30,619 nucleotides of DNA, taken from the NCBI GenBank assembly GCA_040381075.1, contig JBEIHX010000038.1, forward strand, positions 1 to 30,619. The letters are read 5' to 3'. The stretch comes from JBEIHX01 sp040381075 (lineage in GTDB: Bacteria; Pseudomonadota; Alphaproteobacteria; Caulobacterales; Aquidulcibacteraceae). The position numbers were made by a program, and so were the translations under genes. This document shows, piece after piece, positions 16,862 through 23,736 of this stretch; the stretch's first letter is position 1; every line of letters starts with the position of its first letter. The notes under the pieces were generated by a model. That model was given only the letters and a program-made list of their open reading frames with translations, was not told the origin of the DNA and searched no databases.

Positions 16862-17422
16862 CTACAGGCCGGCGTCGTAAATGAGCTGCGCCATGCCCGC
16901 CTCCTTATCCCAGAAGATGCAATCCGTCGTCTGAGCGCCCGTGGCGAAGCAGAGGACGGGCAGATTGCGCGCACGGATGTCCTCATAGCCGTCGCGATCG
17001 AAGGGCGTGCGCATATCGCTCGTGGCATAGGCGCCCGGCGCGGTTTCGGGCCACGGGGCGAACTCTGCCGTCGTCTGGACAGACACCTTCGCCCAGTCCT
17101 CCATGGCATCGGCCGCCGCCGTCCTGCTCGCCCCTGCGCCGAGCACGCCCGGGGCAAGCCAGTCTGCCGGCGCCGCATAAGTCCAAAGAAGCGCCCCGTT
17201 CGCCGCCCGAATGGTCAATACCGCCGCAAGCTTGTCGCAGGCTGGTCCCCGCGCTTCAGCGGTAACCCGATCGTTCGGAGTTGAGAATGCAACCCCGCGG
17301 GTCGCGCTGACCGTGCAGCCCGTGCTGTCGGCCGGCTGCAGGCCAGCGCCGACGACCCAGACGCACAGACCGCCCGCCGCCGCACCCGCGGCCGCGATCG
17401 CCAGAATTCTCCAAAGGTTCAT
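16862..17422 (-). CDS. Unknown membrane-anchored or exported protein
   Basis: I do not recognise this 186-residue protein. The N-terminus (MNLWRILAIAAAGAAAGGLCVWVVGAG) is a membrane anchor or uncleaved signal, and the rest should be periplasmic. It contains Cys at about 36 and 62 and again near the C-terminus (about 157 and 167), which could form disulfides, and a Trp-containing segment (ALLWTYAAPADWLAP). It starts 44 bases after the phospholipase stop on the same strand, so the two probably share a transcript. It faces the metal-sensor gene tail to tail; no clear terminator is visible in the 132 bases between them. Confidence 0.7.
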   Translation of the reverse strand: MNLWRILAIAAAGAAAGGLCVWVVGAGLQPADSTGCTVSATRGVAFSTPNDRVTAEARGPACDKLAAVLTIRAANGALLWTYAAPADWLAPGVLGAGASRTAAADAMEDWAKVSVQTTAEFAPWPETAPGAYATSDMRTPFDRDGYEDIRARNLPVLCFATGAQTTDCIFWDKEAGMAQLIYDAGL

Positions 17423-17466
17423 GGCGACACCCTAACCAAACAGCGCCACACTGGCCAGACGACGCA

Positions 17467-19368
17467 TCATGCCGGCGTGGCCAAGCCCACACCGAACGGC
17501 GTCGGCGACCCGGCCCCGACACCTGCAGCGCCCGAGGCCGCTCCAGCCGAAAGCGTCGCCTCGCGTGGCGAAGATCCAGGCGCACCCGGCGCGCCACGCA
17601 CCACGCAGGCGTGCCGCTCCACAGCCCCGAGAGTCAACATACGCAGCCGCCGGGCGAGGGCTGAATTCGCATCACGCAGCGCCTGTGCGGTCGCCTGATA
17701 GCCGGCCGCAACGACCTGATCATAAGATTTCCAGTCCCGCAGATCGATATCCCCGAGTTCGGGAAGGATCAGCATGTCGGTCTCGGAACGGTTCGCCCAC
17801 GGATTTATGCCGATCGTCGCGGTGCGCATCAACAGGCTGACGATCGGAGGTGCGGCCCGAAAGCCGAAACGGCTTACCCATCCCCAAAAGCCAGGGGGGT
17901 TGATGAAATCCTTCGAATCGAAGGGCTGACTGCGCGCCACGTCGACGCCGATCGTGACGCCGCGATGCATTTCCTGCATCACGTCGACCGGGAAGTTGTT
18001 CAGGACAGCGCCATCGACCAGCACCTGTTCTTCTTCAACGACCGGCGGCAGGATCCCCGGCAGCGCGATCGAGGCGCGCAGCGCATGGCGCAGAATGCCC
18101 CGCCGATGGACACGATAGGCCCCGTTCGTAAGGTTGGACGACACGCAGTAGAACGGAAGTCGCAGATCTTCGATCCCGGCGTCGCCAAAATGTTCGGCAA
18201 GTCGTTCATCGACCCGTTTGCCACGCACGAACGCCACCACCGGCAGGCGGTAGTCGCCAAGCGGGTTCGTCTCGACAAAGCCCTTGCGGATACGCCGTTC
18301 GATCTCGCCGTCGCTCCACCCCATGGCGACGCAGGCCGCCACGACGCCGCCCATTGAGGCCCCGCCAAGAAAGTCGATCGGAACGCCCGCTTCACGCAGC
18401 GCCACCACCGCTCCGATATGGGCATAGGCGCGCGCCCCGCCGCCAGCGAGCACGAGGCCTACGGATTGACCCGTCAGGACGCGTGACAGCCGTGCACAAT
18501 CATCCTGATCGAGTTCACGCCAGTGAAACAGGCGGGCGCCCCCGGCCGCCGCCAGCCATTCGCTGGGTCCAGCCGCCTGGCGCTCTCCGCCATGGCGGAT
18601 GAGCACCACATCGACCAGCTGCAGGGCGCGCGCAGGAGAAGCCTCCTCTGGGAGCAAGGGACGGCTCGGGCGGGCGTCAGAACGGGCGAGAACCCAGATC
18701 CGATCAGCCTGACGAAGACAGAAACGGCACCACGCGCTGTCCTCGATGCGGGTGGCGAGCAGCACCACATCATTGCTGCGCTCCAGTTCGTCGCAGAAGT
18801 TTCCGCTGTTGTCGTAGTCGATGTCAGTCGCGACGGCGCATCGCTTTCCCAGCCGCTCGACCTGGCGCATGATCTCGCGCGCGCGCAATCCGATGTCGAT
18901 GGTGGGCGAGGTCGCAACCAGCGTCACGACCTTCGGCAGCGCCCGTGCTTCGCCGCGCCGCCGGTTCTGCCGGGTCCTGAACAGCATCGTGCGCGCAAGG
19001 TTATGCATCAGCGTCGGGTGACGGCGCACCAAGCGGTCGAACGCGGCCCGCTCGAGCCAGAGGATCTCAGAGTCGCGCAGCGCATAGACCGAGGCGGAAT
19101 GGTTCTCCCCTGCGATCAGGGCCATTTCCCCGACTGGCTCAAGCGCGCGGATGTGTCCGAGCAGTTCAGGGCGGTTGTCCGCCCCTGTGCGAAAGGCGCC
19201 CAGCGAGCCGCTGACCAGGAAGTAGATTCCGTCCGGCTCCTCCCCCTCCTTGAACAGAGGCCAGCCTGCCGGCAGGGAAAACCGGTGCACCGCCGCCTCG
19301 GCGTCAGCCAACGCCTCCGGCGTGGCGTCCTTCACGAAGGGCATGTCCTTCAGACTTGGCGTCATCAT
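17467..19368 (-). CDS. Cyclic-nucleotide-domain patatin-like phospholipase (NTE family)
   Basis: The 633-residue protein begins with a cyclic-nucleotide-binding fold (about 10-130; GIYFLVSGSLGAF, then GEMALIAGENHSASV). A middle region follows (about 145-295), then a patatin lipase domain (about 303-470) with the oxyanion loop GGGARAYAHIG (309-319), nucleophile S338 in GASMG and catalytic D452 in VDGA. This is the architecture of bacterial neuropathy-target-esterase homologues, which hydrolyse phospholipids or lysophospholipids. In the phosphate-binding cassette the usual Arg is replaced by H90, so binding of cAMP or cGMP is doubtful. The last 45 residues are Ala/Gly/Pro-rich. Two ATGs stand in tandem at the start. 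Confidence 0.9.
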   Translation of the reverse strand: MMTPSLKDMPFVKDATPEALADAEAAVHRFSLPAGWPLFKEGEEPDGIYFLVSGSLGAFRTGADNRPELLGHIRALEPVGEMALIAGENHSASVYALRDSEILWLERAAFDRLVRRHPTLMHNLARTMLFRTRQNRRRGEARALPKVVTLVATSPTIDIGLRAREIMRQVERLGKRCAVATDIDYDNSGNFCDELERSNDVVLLATRIEDSAWCRFCLRQADRIWVLARSDARPSRPLLPEEASPARALQLVDVVLIRHGGERQAAGPSEWLAAAGGARLFHWRELDQDDCARLSRVLTGQSVGLVLAGGGARAYAHIGAVVALREAGVPIDFLGGASMGGVVAACVAMGWSDGEIERRIRKGFVETNPLGDYRLPVVAFVRGKRVDERLAEHFGDAGIEDLRLPFYCVSSNLTNGAYRVHRRGILRHALRASIALPGILPPVVEEEQVLVDGAVLNNFPVDVMQEMHRGVTIGVDVARSQPFDSKDFINPPGFWGWVSRFGFRAAPPIVSLLMRTATIGINPWANRSETDMLILPELGDIDLRDWKSYDQVVAAGYQATAQALRDANSALARRLRMLTLGAVERHACVVRGAPGAPGSSPREATLSAGAASGAAGVGAGSPTPFGVGLATPA

Positions 19369-19848
19369 CGTTCCGCCTGTTCGTTCTGAACGCTCCCTAA
19401 GCCACGTTACTGCTTAGACCCGAAACCTTTACCTGCATTTGGTTAACGTGTGCTTCGCCGTTTGCGGCAGGACGCCGAAAAACGGCCTGCCAGGTCGACT
19501 GGCTGGCCGTGAACGGAAGATCACCCCGGGCTGGAAAAGCTTGCCACCTTGGGGGTCTTTGGCCAAGCAGCAAGGCTGACGGTCTCATCCGTAGGAATGC
19601 TTAAGCGCGCCGCCGTGCTCCACCGCCAGGCCCGACCAGTTTGGCCGCGCCTGCGCCCGAACGGTCCAGGGTCCGCTCCGGGTCGGGGCGACTGAGGCCG
19701 GTCTCGTGGCCCGGGGGCGTCGAGGCTGAGGCGTCACACCCGGGCTCGGGCCGCCCGACAGACCGCCGTCACGCCCGGCGCGGCGGGAAAGGCGGCTTCC
19801 CTGAAGCCTGCGCTTGCGCGAAGGTGGACTGTGATGTGGAGGCGATGC
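19369..19848. other. Divergent intergenic region between phospholipase and carboxylase genes
   Basis: This 480-base gap contains no convincing gene. The part next to the phospholipase gene (about 19380-19460) is AT-richer than the surroundings, with a GTTAAC at 19443-19448, and is the likely promoter area for the minus-strand gene. An inverted CGTTC-T-GAACG lies at about 19382-19392. The carboxylase ribosome-binding site GGAGG is at 19838-19842. Short open frames on both strands have no recognisable domain. Confidence 0.6.
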
Positions 19849-21456
19849 ATGTCCGTCCTGAAGTCCGCCCTTGATCCCGCCGGCCCGGCCTTCCGCGCCA
19901 ATGCTGCGCATATGGCGGGGCTGGTCGCCGACCTGCGTCTGGCTGCCGGCCAGGCCGCCGCCGGCGGGCCCGATGAGGCGCGCGCCCGGCATGTCGCCCG
20001 CGGCAAGCTGCTGCCCCGCGAACGGGTGGAGCGCCTCCTGGATCCGGGATCGCCATTCCTGGAACTCTCCCCGCTCGCCGCCTACGGGATGTACGAAGGC
20101 GATGTGCACGCCGCCTCCCTGATCACCGGCATCGGGCGCGTTTGCGGGCGCGAGGTCATGGTTGTCTGCAATGACGCCACGGTGAAGGGCGGCGCCTACT
20201 ACCCGATGACCGTCAAGAAGCACCTGCGCGCCCAGGAGATCGCGCGCGAGAACAGGCTTGCGTGCATCTACCTTGTCGACAGCGGCGGGGCAAACCTGCC
20301 CTATCAGGCGGATGTCTTTCCGGACCGGGAGCATTTCGGACGAATCTTCTTCAATCAGGCCCACATGTCGGCTGAAGGCATTCCCCAGATCGCCGTCGTC
20401 ATGGGCTCATGCACGGCCGGCGGCGCCTATGTTCCGGCCATGAGCGACGAGACCGTGATCGTGCGTCGGCAGGGAACCATCTTCCTCGGCGGCCCCCCGC
20501 TGGTGAAGGCGGCGACCGGGGAAGTCATTTCGGCCGAGGATCTGGGGGGGGCGGAGGTGCACGCCCGGCGATCGGGGGTCGCCGACCATTATGCTGCGAA
20601 TGATTTTCATGCCCTCGAAGTCTGCCGGCGGATCGTGGCCAATCTGAACGACGTCAAGACGCCGGACGTGGTCTGCGCGCCGCCGCGCGAGCCGCTGTAC
20701 GCTCCCCAGGAACTTGATGGAGTGCCTCCCGTCGATGTGCGCCAGCCTTATGATGCGCGCGAGATCATCGCGCGCATCGTCGACGGGTCGGTGTTTGACG
20801 AGTTCAAGAAGCTCTACGGCGAGACCCTGGTGACGGGTTTCGCGCGCATCCATGGCATGCCCGTCGCCATCCTTGCCAATAACGGCATCCTGTTCTCCGA
20901 AAGCGCCCTCAAGGGCGCGCATTTCATTGAACTTGCGGCCCAGCGCCGCATTCCGCTCCTGTTCCTGCAGAACATCACAGGCTTCATGGTAGGCGCGAAG
21001 TATGAGGCTGGCGGCATCGCCAAGGACGGGGCCAAGCTCGTCACTGCGGTCGCCACAGCGCGTGTTCCCAAGATCACCGTCGTGGTCGGCGGCTCCTATG
21101 GCGCAGGCAATTACGGCATGTGCGGGCGGGCGTATTCACCGCGTTTCCTCTTCCTGTGGCCGAACGCCCGCACCAGCGTCATGGGCGGTGAGCAGGCGGC
21201 GAGCGTGCTCGCCACGATCCGGCGCGACAACATCGAGGCGAAGGGCCGCACCTGGAGCGTGGAGGAAGAAGAAGCCTTCAAAGCGCCGATCCGCGCCAAG
21301 TACGAGGAGGAGGGCAGCCCCTACTTCTCCACCGCCCGGCTGTGGGATGACGGCGTCATCGCGCCTGCCGACACGCGCCGCGTGGTCGCCCTTGCACTGT
21401 CTGCCAGCCTGAATGCGCCGATCGGCGGCACAAAGTTTGGCGTGTTTCGCATGTAG
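19849..21456 (+). CDS. mccB: Methylcrotonyl-CoA carboxylase carboxyltransferase (beta) subunit
   Basis: The 535-residue protein matches the usual length of MccB. It has the crotonase-like carboxyltransferase folds with SCTAGGAYVPAMSDE, then GTIFLGGPPLVKAATGE and EDLGGAEVHARRSGVADH in the first half. In the second half are NITGFMVGAKYEAGGIAKDGAKLV and GGSYGAGNYGMCGRAY. It transfers carboxyl from carboxybiotin to 3-methylcrotonyl-CoA in leucine breakdown. A geranyl-CoA carboxylase subunit (AtuC) is a less likely alternative. ATG 19849 is chosen because GGAGG lies six bases upstream; the frame opens at 19831. No biotin-carboxylase subunit or other leucine-catabolism gene is adjacent, which is unusual. 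Confidence 0.93.
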   Translation: MSVLKSALDPAGPAFRANAAHMAGLVADLRLAAGQAAAGGPDEARARHVARGKLLPRERVERLLDPGSPFLELSPLAAYGMYEGDVHAASLITGIGRVCGREVMVVCNDATVKGGAYYPMTVKKHLRAQEIARENRLACIYLVDSGGANLPYQADVFPDREHFGRIFFNQAHMSAEGIPQIAVVMGSCTAGGAYVPAMSDETVIVRRQGTIFLGGPPLVKAATGEVISAEDLGGAEVHARRSGVADHYAANDFHALEVCRRIVANLNDVKTPDVVCAPPREPLYAPQELDGVPPVDVRQPYDAREIIARIVDGSVFDEFKKLYGETLVTGFARIHGMPVAILANNGILFSESALKGAHFIELAAQRRIPLLFLQNITGFMVGAKYEAGGIAKDGAKLVTAVATARVPKITVVVGGSYGAGNYGMCGRAYSPRFLFLWPNARTSVMGGEQAASVLATIRRDNIEAKGRTWSVEEEEAFKAPIRAKYEEEGSPYFSTARLWDDGVIAPADTRRVVALALSASLNAPIGGTKFGVFRM

Positions 21457-21955
21457 CAGGCAGCGCCCGCCCTGCCGTGGGGCCCGGGCGACCGGCTGTC
21501 AGTCGCGAATCCCTGTCTTCCAGGCCGCTTGGCTGCCAGACTCCTTATCCGCCGGACCCCCGGCTGCCACGCGCCAGCACCAGTCTGCACAGGGATGCGT
21601 CATTCTTGGGCCCATTGCTCGGGGACGTGGTTTCTGGGGCCTTGCTGAATGCCCTCATCGTCAGCGCCGCATCTTCAGCGCCCCATTCTCAGCGCCCCAT
21701 TCTCAGCGCATCGTTACCGGGGGCGCGGGGCAGATGTGGCGGGCGGTGGGCTTGGGCAGGCGTTCGGATCCGGGATTGCAAAGAACGGAATGGGGAGTGA
21801 GGCAAGGCAGGGGGCGGCGCACAGCCTCCCGGCCCGGCCTGCACGGGCGCAAACCCCAGGTCCCGGCCGTCCCGGCTGCGTGCCCTCTGGGTGCGGCGCC
21901 GTTTCAGTATGGCCGTGTCCCGGCGGCGCGCCGTCTCAGCTCCGTGTCGCGCCAA
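21457..21955. other. Convergent intergenic region with a short tandem repeat
   Basis: This 499-base gap between mccB (plus) and the HfaB-like gene (minus) shows no gene I can support. Open frames on both strands are Arg/Pro/Ala-rich without domain signatures. It holds a 14-base tandem repeat (21661-21716). A perfect palindrome CGGCGCGCCG lies near 21923-21932. In Caulobacter hfaD follows hfaB, but no part of this gap resembles the repeat motifs of the protein coded at 23737-24711. Confidence 0.6.
21661..21716. repeat. Four-copy 14-base tandem repeat
   Basis: Two identical units TCAGCGCCCCATTC (21675-21688 and 21689-21702) are flanked by a diverged copy at 21661-21674 and a partial copy at 21703-21716. 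The unit length is not a multiple of three and no coding frame is supported here. Slippage or a cluster of protein-binding sites are both possible. Confidence 0.75.
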
Positions 21956-23086
21956 TCACTGGAAATTCCCGCTCGGGCTCAGGCCGCGCAGCGCTATCGG
22001 CGCAGGTGCTGCAGGGCGCTGACCTGACGCGCCTGGAACCGCCGTTTGCGGAGGGGTCGCGGGCGCCCGGGCCGCCGGCGTTTGGGGCGCGTCCGTGCGC
22101 ACGCGGTAGGTGAAAGGCGCCGTCGGTCGGGGAGCGAGCCTGCGCGCCGCCGGGGCCGTCGGGAGGGTTGGCCTTGCTGCTGTGCTGGGCGCGATGTTGG
22201 TCGGGGACTGGGCGAGGGGGCCTGCAGTCAGTACGGGGCTGGCGCGCCCACGCGCCTCGGCTATGGCAGCCGGGGTCGAAAGACAGGGGCTGGCGCCCAT
22301 GCCATACAGCGTCGAAATGAATTCGAAGACGATCTGGTCCACCATGGTCCGCACGGCGGTCTGCACCGGCTCCATGGCGCGCTGCCCACCGCCGATATCC
22401 ACCACAGTGCCGTCGAGAAAGGCAAAGACGCCTGCCCGGATTTCACGACCGACCACCTGCTTGCGCAGACTGCGCACAGCGAGAACTTCGCTTGAGCGCG
22501 CGTCGACCATGCGCAGGTCAAGAGCCACGTCGATCACATAGTCGCCGCCGCCCAGTGTCAGAGATCCGCTGCGGCTTGTCGTGCCGCCGCCGAAACCTTC
22601 GACCCCGCGGGAGCGGATGTTGGGATTGAACTCGCTGAGGCCGCCGATGATATAGACATCGGCTCCCTGCAGTTCTCCATTCTTGACCGAACGAACGACC
22701 CGGTCGCTGTCGCGGACAAGTCCGCTGCGCGCGTAATCCATCTCAACCTGGATCACGCCCATGTCATAGCGCTCGACGAGGCGCACGCCAGCTTCAGACA
22801 GCGCCGTGATGGCCATCAGGGTCGCGCCCTGTGTGAGCTTTCGGCCGTTGTCGCGGTCCTGCGCCCCGGTCATGTCCGTGATGAGACCAACTGCAACCCG
22901 GGGGGGCGCATAGTCCTGACCGCGCACATGTCCGGCTAGGCACTGCAGCGCGTTGGAATACGCCGTCTTGACCGTTTGCGCCTCGGGTCCGACCAGCGGC
23001 GCTACCGGTGCGGGGGGCGGCCTTGAAGATGCGCATCCCGCCGCAAGGACAGCAGCAGTGGCGACCAGCAGGTGAACAATACGCAT
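21956..23086 (-). CDS. hfaB: CsgG-family outer-membrane secretion lipoprotein, HfaB-like
   Basis: The 376-residue protein has a lipoprotein signal peptide ending in LAAGC, with C18 as lipidation site. A CsgG domain spans about 61-265 (RVAVGLITDMTG, then TQGATLMAITALSEAGVRLVERYD, GADVYIIGGLSEFN and a Gly-rich strand region, then LDLRMVDARSSEVLAVRSL). CsgG forms the outer-membrane channel that exports curli subunits; HfaB does the same for holdfast-anchor proteins in Caulobacter. The last 105 residues are a Pro/Ala-rich extension, probably disordered. ATG 23086 starts two bases after the HfaA-like stop (TGATATG), so the two are coupled. The frame is open to 23146, but only ATG 23086 gives a lipoprotein signal. 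Confidence 0.9.
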   Translation of the reverse strand: MRIVHLLVATAAVLAAGCASSRPPPAPVAPLVGPEAQTVKTAYSNALQCLAGHVRGQDYAPPRVAVGLITDMTGAQDRDNGRKLTQGATLMAITALSEAGVRLVERYDMGVIQVEMDYARSGLVRDSDRVVRSVKNGELQGADVYIIGGLSEFNPNIRSRGVEGFGGGTTSRSGSLTLGGGDYVIDVALDLRMVDARSSEVLAVRSLRKQVVGREIRAGVFAFLDGTVVDIGGGQRAMEPVQTAVRTMVDQIVFEFISTLYGMGASPCLSTPAAIAEARGRASPVLTAGPLAQSPTNIAPSTAARPTLPTAPAARRLAPRPTAPFTYRVRTDAPQTPAARAPATPPQTAVPGASGQRPAAPAPIALRGLSPSGNFQ

Positions 23087-23087
23087 A

Positions 23088-23525
23088 TCAGTAGCGCCTT
23101 CCATTGGTGGTTGCGACCTGGTTGCCGTTGTTCTGCATCTGCACAAACAGGGTTGTGTTCGATACGTTTGAGACCGACACGGAATTGCCGACTGCGGTGG
23201 CCGAAAGGGTTGGCCTGGGCAACGTCACGCCCGTGGATGCGTCCGCACGGCCCGGGCGCGTCCAGCGCCCCGGTGCATAGTTCCCGGCATATCCTCCGCT
23301 GCGATCCTGCAGGTCGACCGGGCGACCATTCACGACGATGCGCACGCCTGCGTTGTCGCGTCCCGCCGCATAGAAGGGCTCGGAGTAGCTCGTGCCCTCC
23401 ATGCCGAAGGGCTGCGTCATCGCGTCATCAGGCTGAGCCTGCGCTGTCTGCGCCGCACACAGCCACAAGCTGGCGGAAAGGAACGCGCCCGCGCGTCGCG
23501 TCATGGCAGTCCAGAGATGAAACAT
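23088..23525 (-). CDS. hfaA: Exported holdfast-anchor protein, HfaA-like
   Basis: The small exported protein (145 residues from ATG 23525, or 138 from ATG 23504) has a signal peptide ending AQTAQAQ. The mature part contains RDNAGVRIVVNGRPVDLQDRS and a C-terminal segment with ATAVGNSVSVSNV, then FVQMQNNGNQ. The AVGNSVSV and NNGNQ elements are the same ones repeated in the protein coded just upstream, and recall the Gln/Asn-bearing repeats of curlins. HfaA of Caulobacter forms amyloid-like high-mass complexes and anchors the holdfast; the call rests on position before a CsgG gene, size and this C-terminus. A GGAGG lies 13 bases before ATG 23525, which is long, so the start is uncertain. Confidence 0.78.
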   Translation of the reverse strand: MFHLWTAMTRRAGAFLSASLWLCAAQTAQAQPDDAMTQPFGMEGTSYSEPFYAAGRDNAGVRIVVNGRPVDLQDRSGGYAGNYAPGRWTRPGRADASTGVTLPRPTLSATAVGNSVSVSNVSNTTLFVQMQNNGNQVATTNGRRY

Positions 23526-23604
23526 GGCGTTTATCAAGCCTCCGCTTGAACGTCAGAAAGCAAGGGACGTGCCGCCTGCACTGCCGCGGGGTGACAGCGA
23601 TTGT

Positions 23605-23620
23605 CCCGTCAAAAGACGGG
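23605..23620 (-). other. Small perfect hairpin in the hfaAB leader
   Basis: CCCGTC and GACGGG flank a four-base loop (TTTT in the minus-strand transcript). It lies between the terminator at 23665-23700 and the hfaA start and has no T-tract after it, so it is not a terminator by itself. It may stabilise the 5' end of a shortened hfaAB message; this is inference. Confidence 0.5.
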
Positions 23621-23664
23621 CGGCGCGCCAGGCGCGAAGGCGGCGCCACCGATCGACAGGGAGC

Positions 23665-23700
23665 ATGCAAAAGGGGCCCGCGCCGAGCGGCGCGGGCCCC
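23665..23700 (-). terminator. Intrinsic terminator between the repeat-protein gene and hfaAB
   Basis: In the minus-strand transcript a perfect 12-base-pair stem (GGGGCCCGCGCC, loop of four, GGCGCGGGCCCC) is followed directly by TTTT. On the plus strand no T-run follows, so it acts on the minus strand. It lies 36 bases after the stop of the repeat-protein gene and about 140 bases before the HfaA-like start, so it should end or reduce transcription entering hfaAB. Confidence 0.85.
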
Positions 23701-23736
23701 ATGCATCCTGCTGGTCGACGGATGCTCTGCTTGCGG

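Noticed and set aside
19378..19394. GTTC...GAAC pattern upstream of the phospholipase gene as a LexA box
   Set aside because: The alphaproteobacterial SOS box is GTTC-N7-GTTC; here spacing and orientation differ, and the gene is not a DNA-damage gene.
21661..21716. Tandem repeat as a CRISPR array
   Set aside because: The 14-base units are contiguous with no spacers and no cas genes are nearby.
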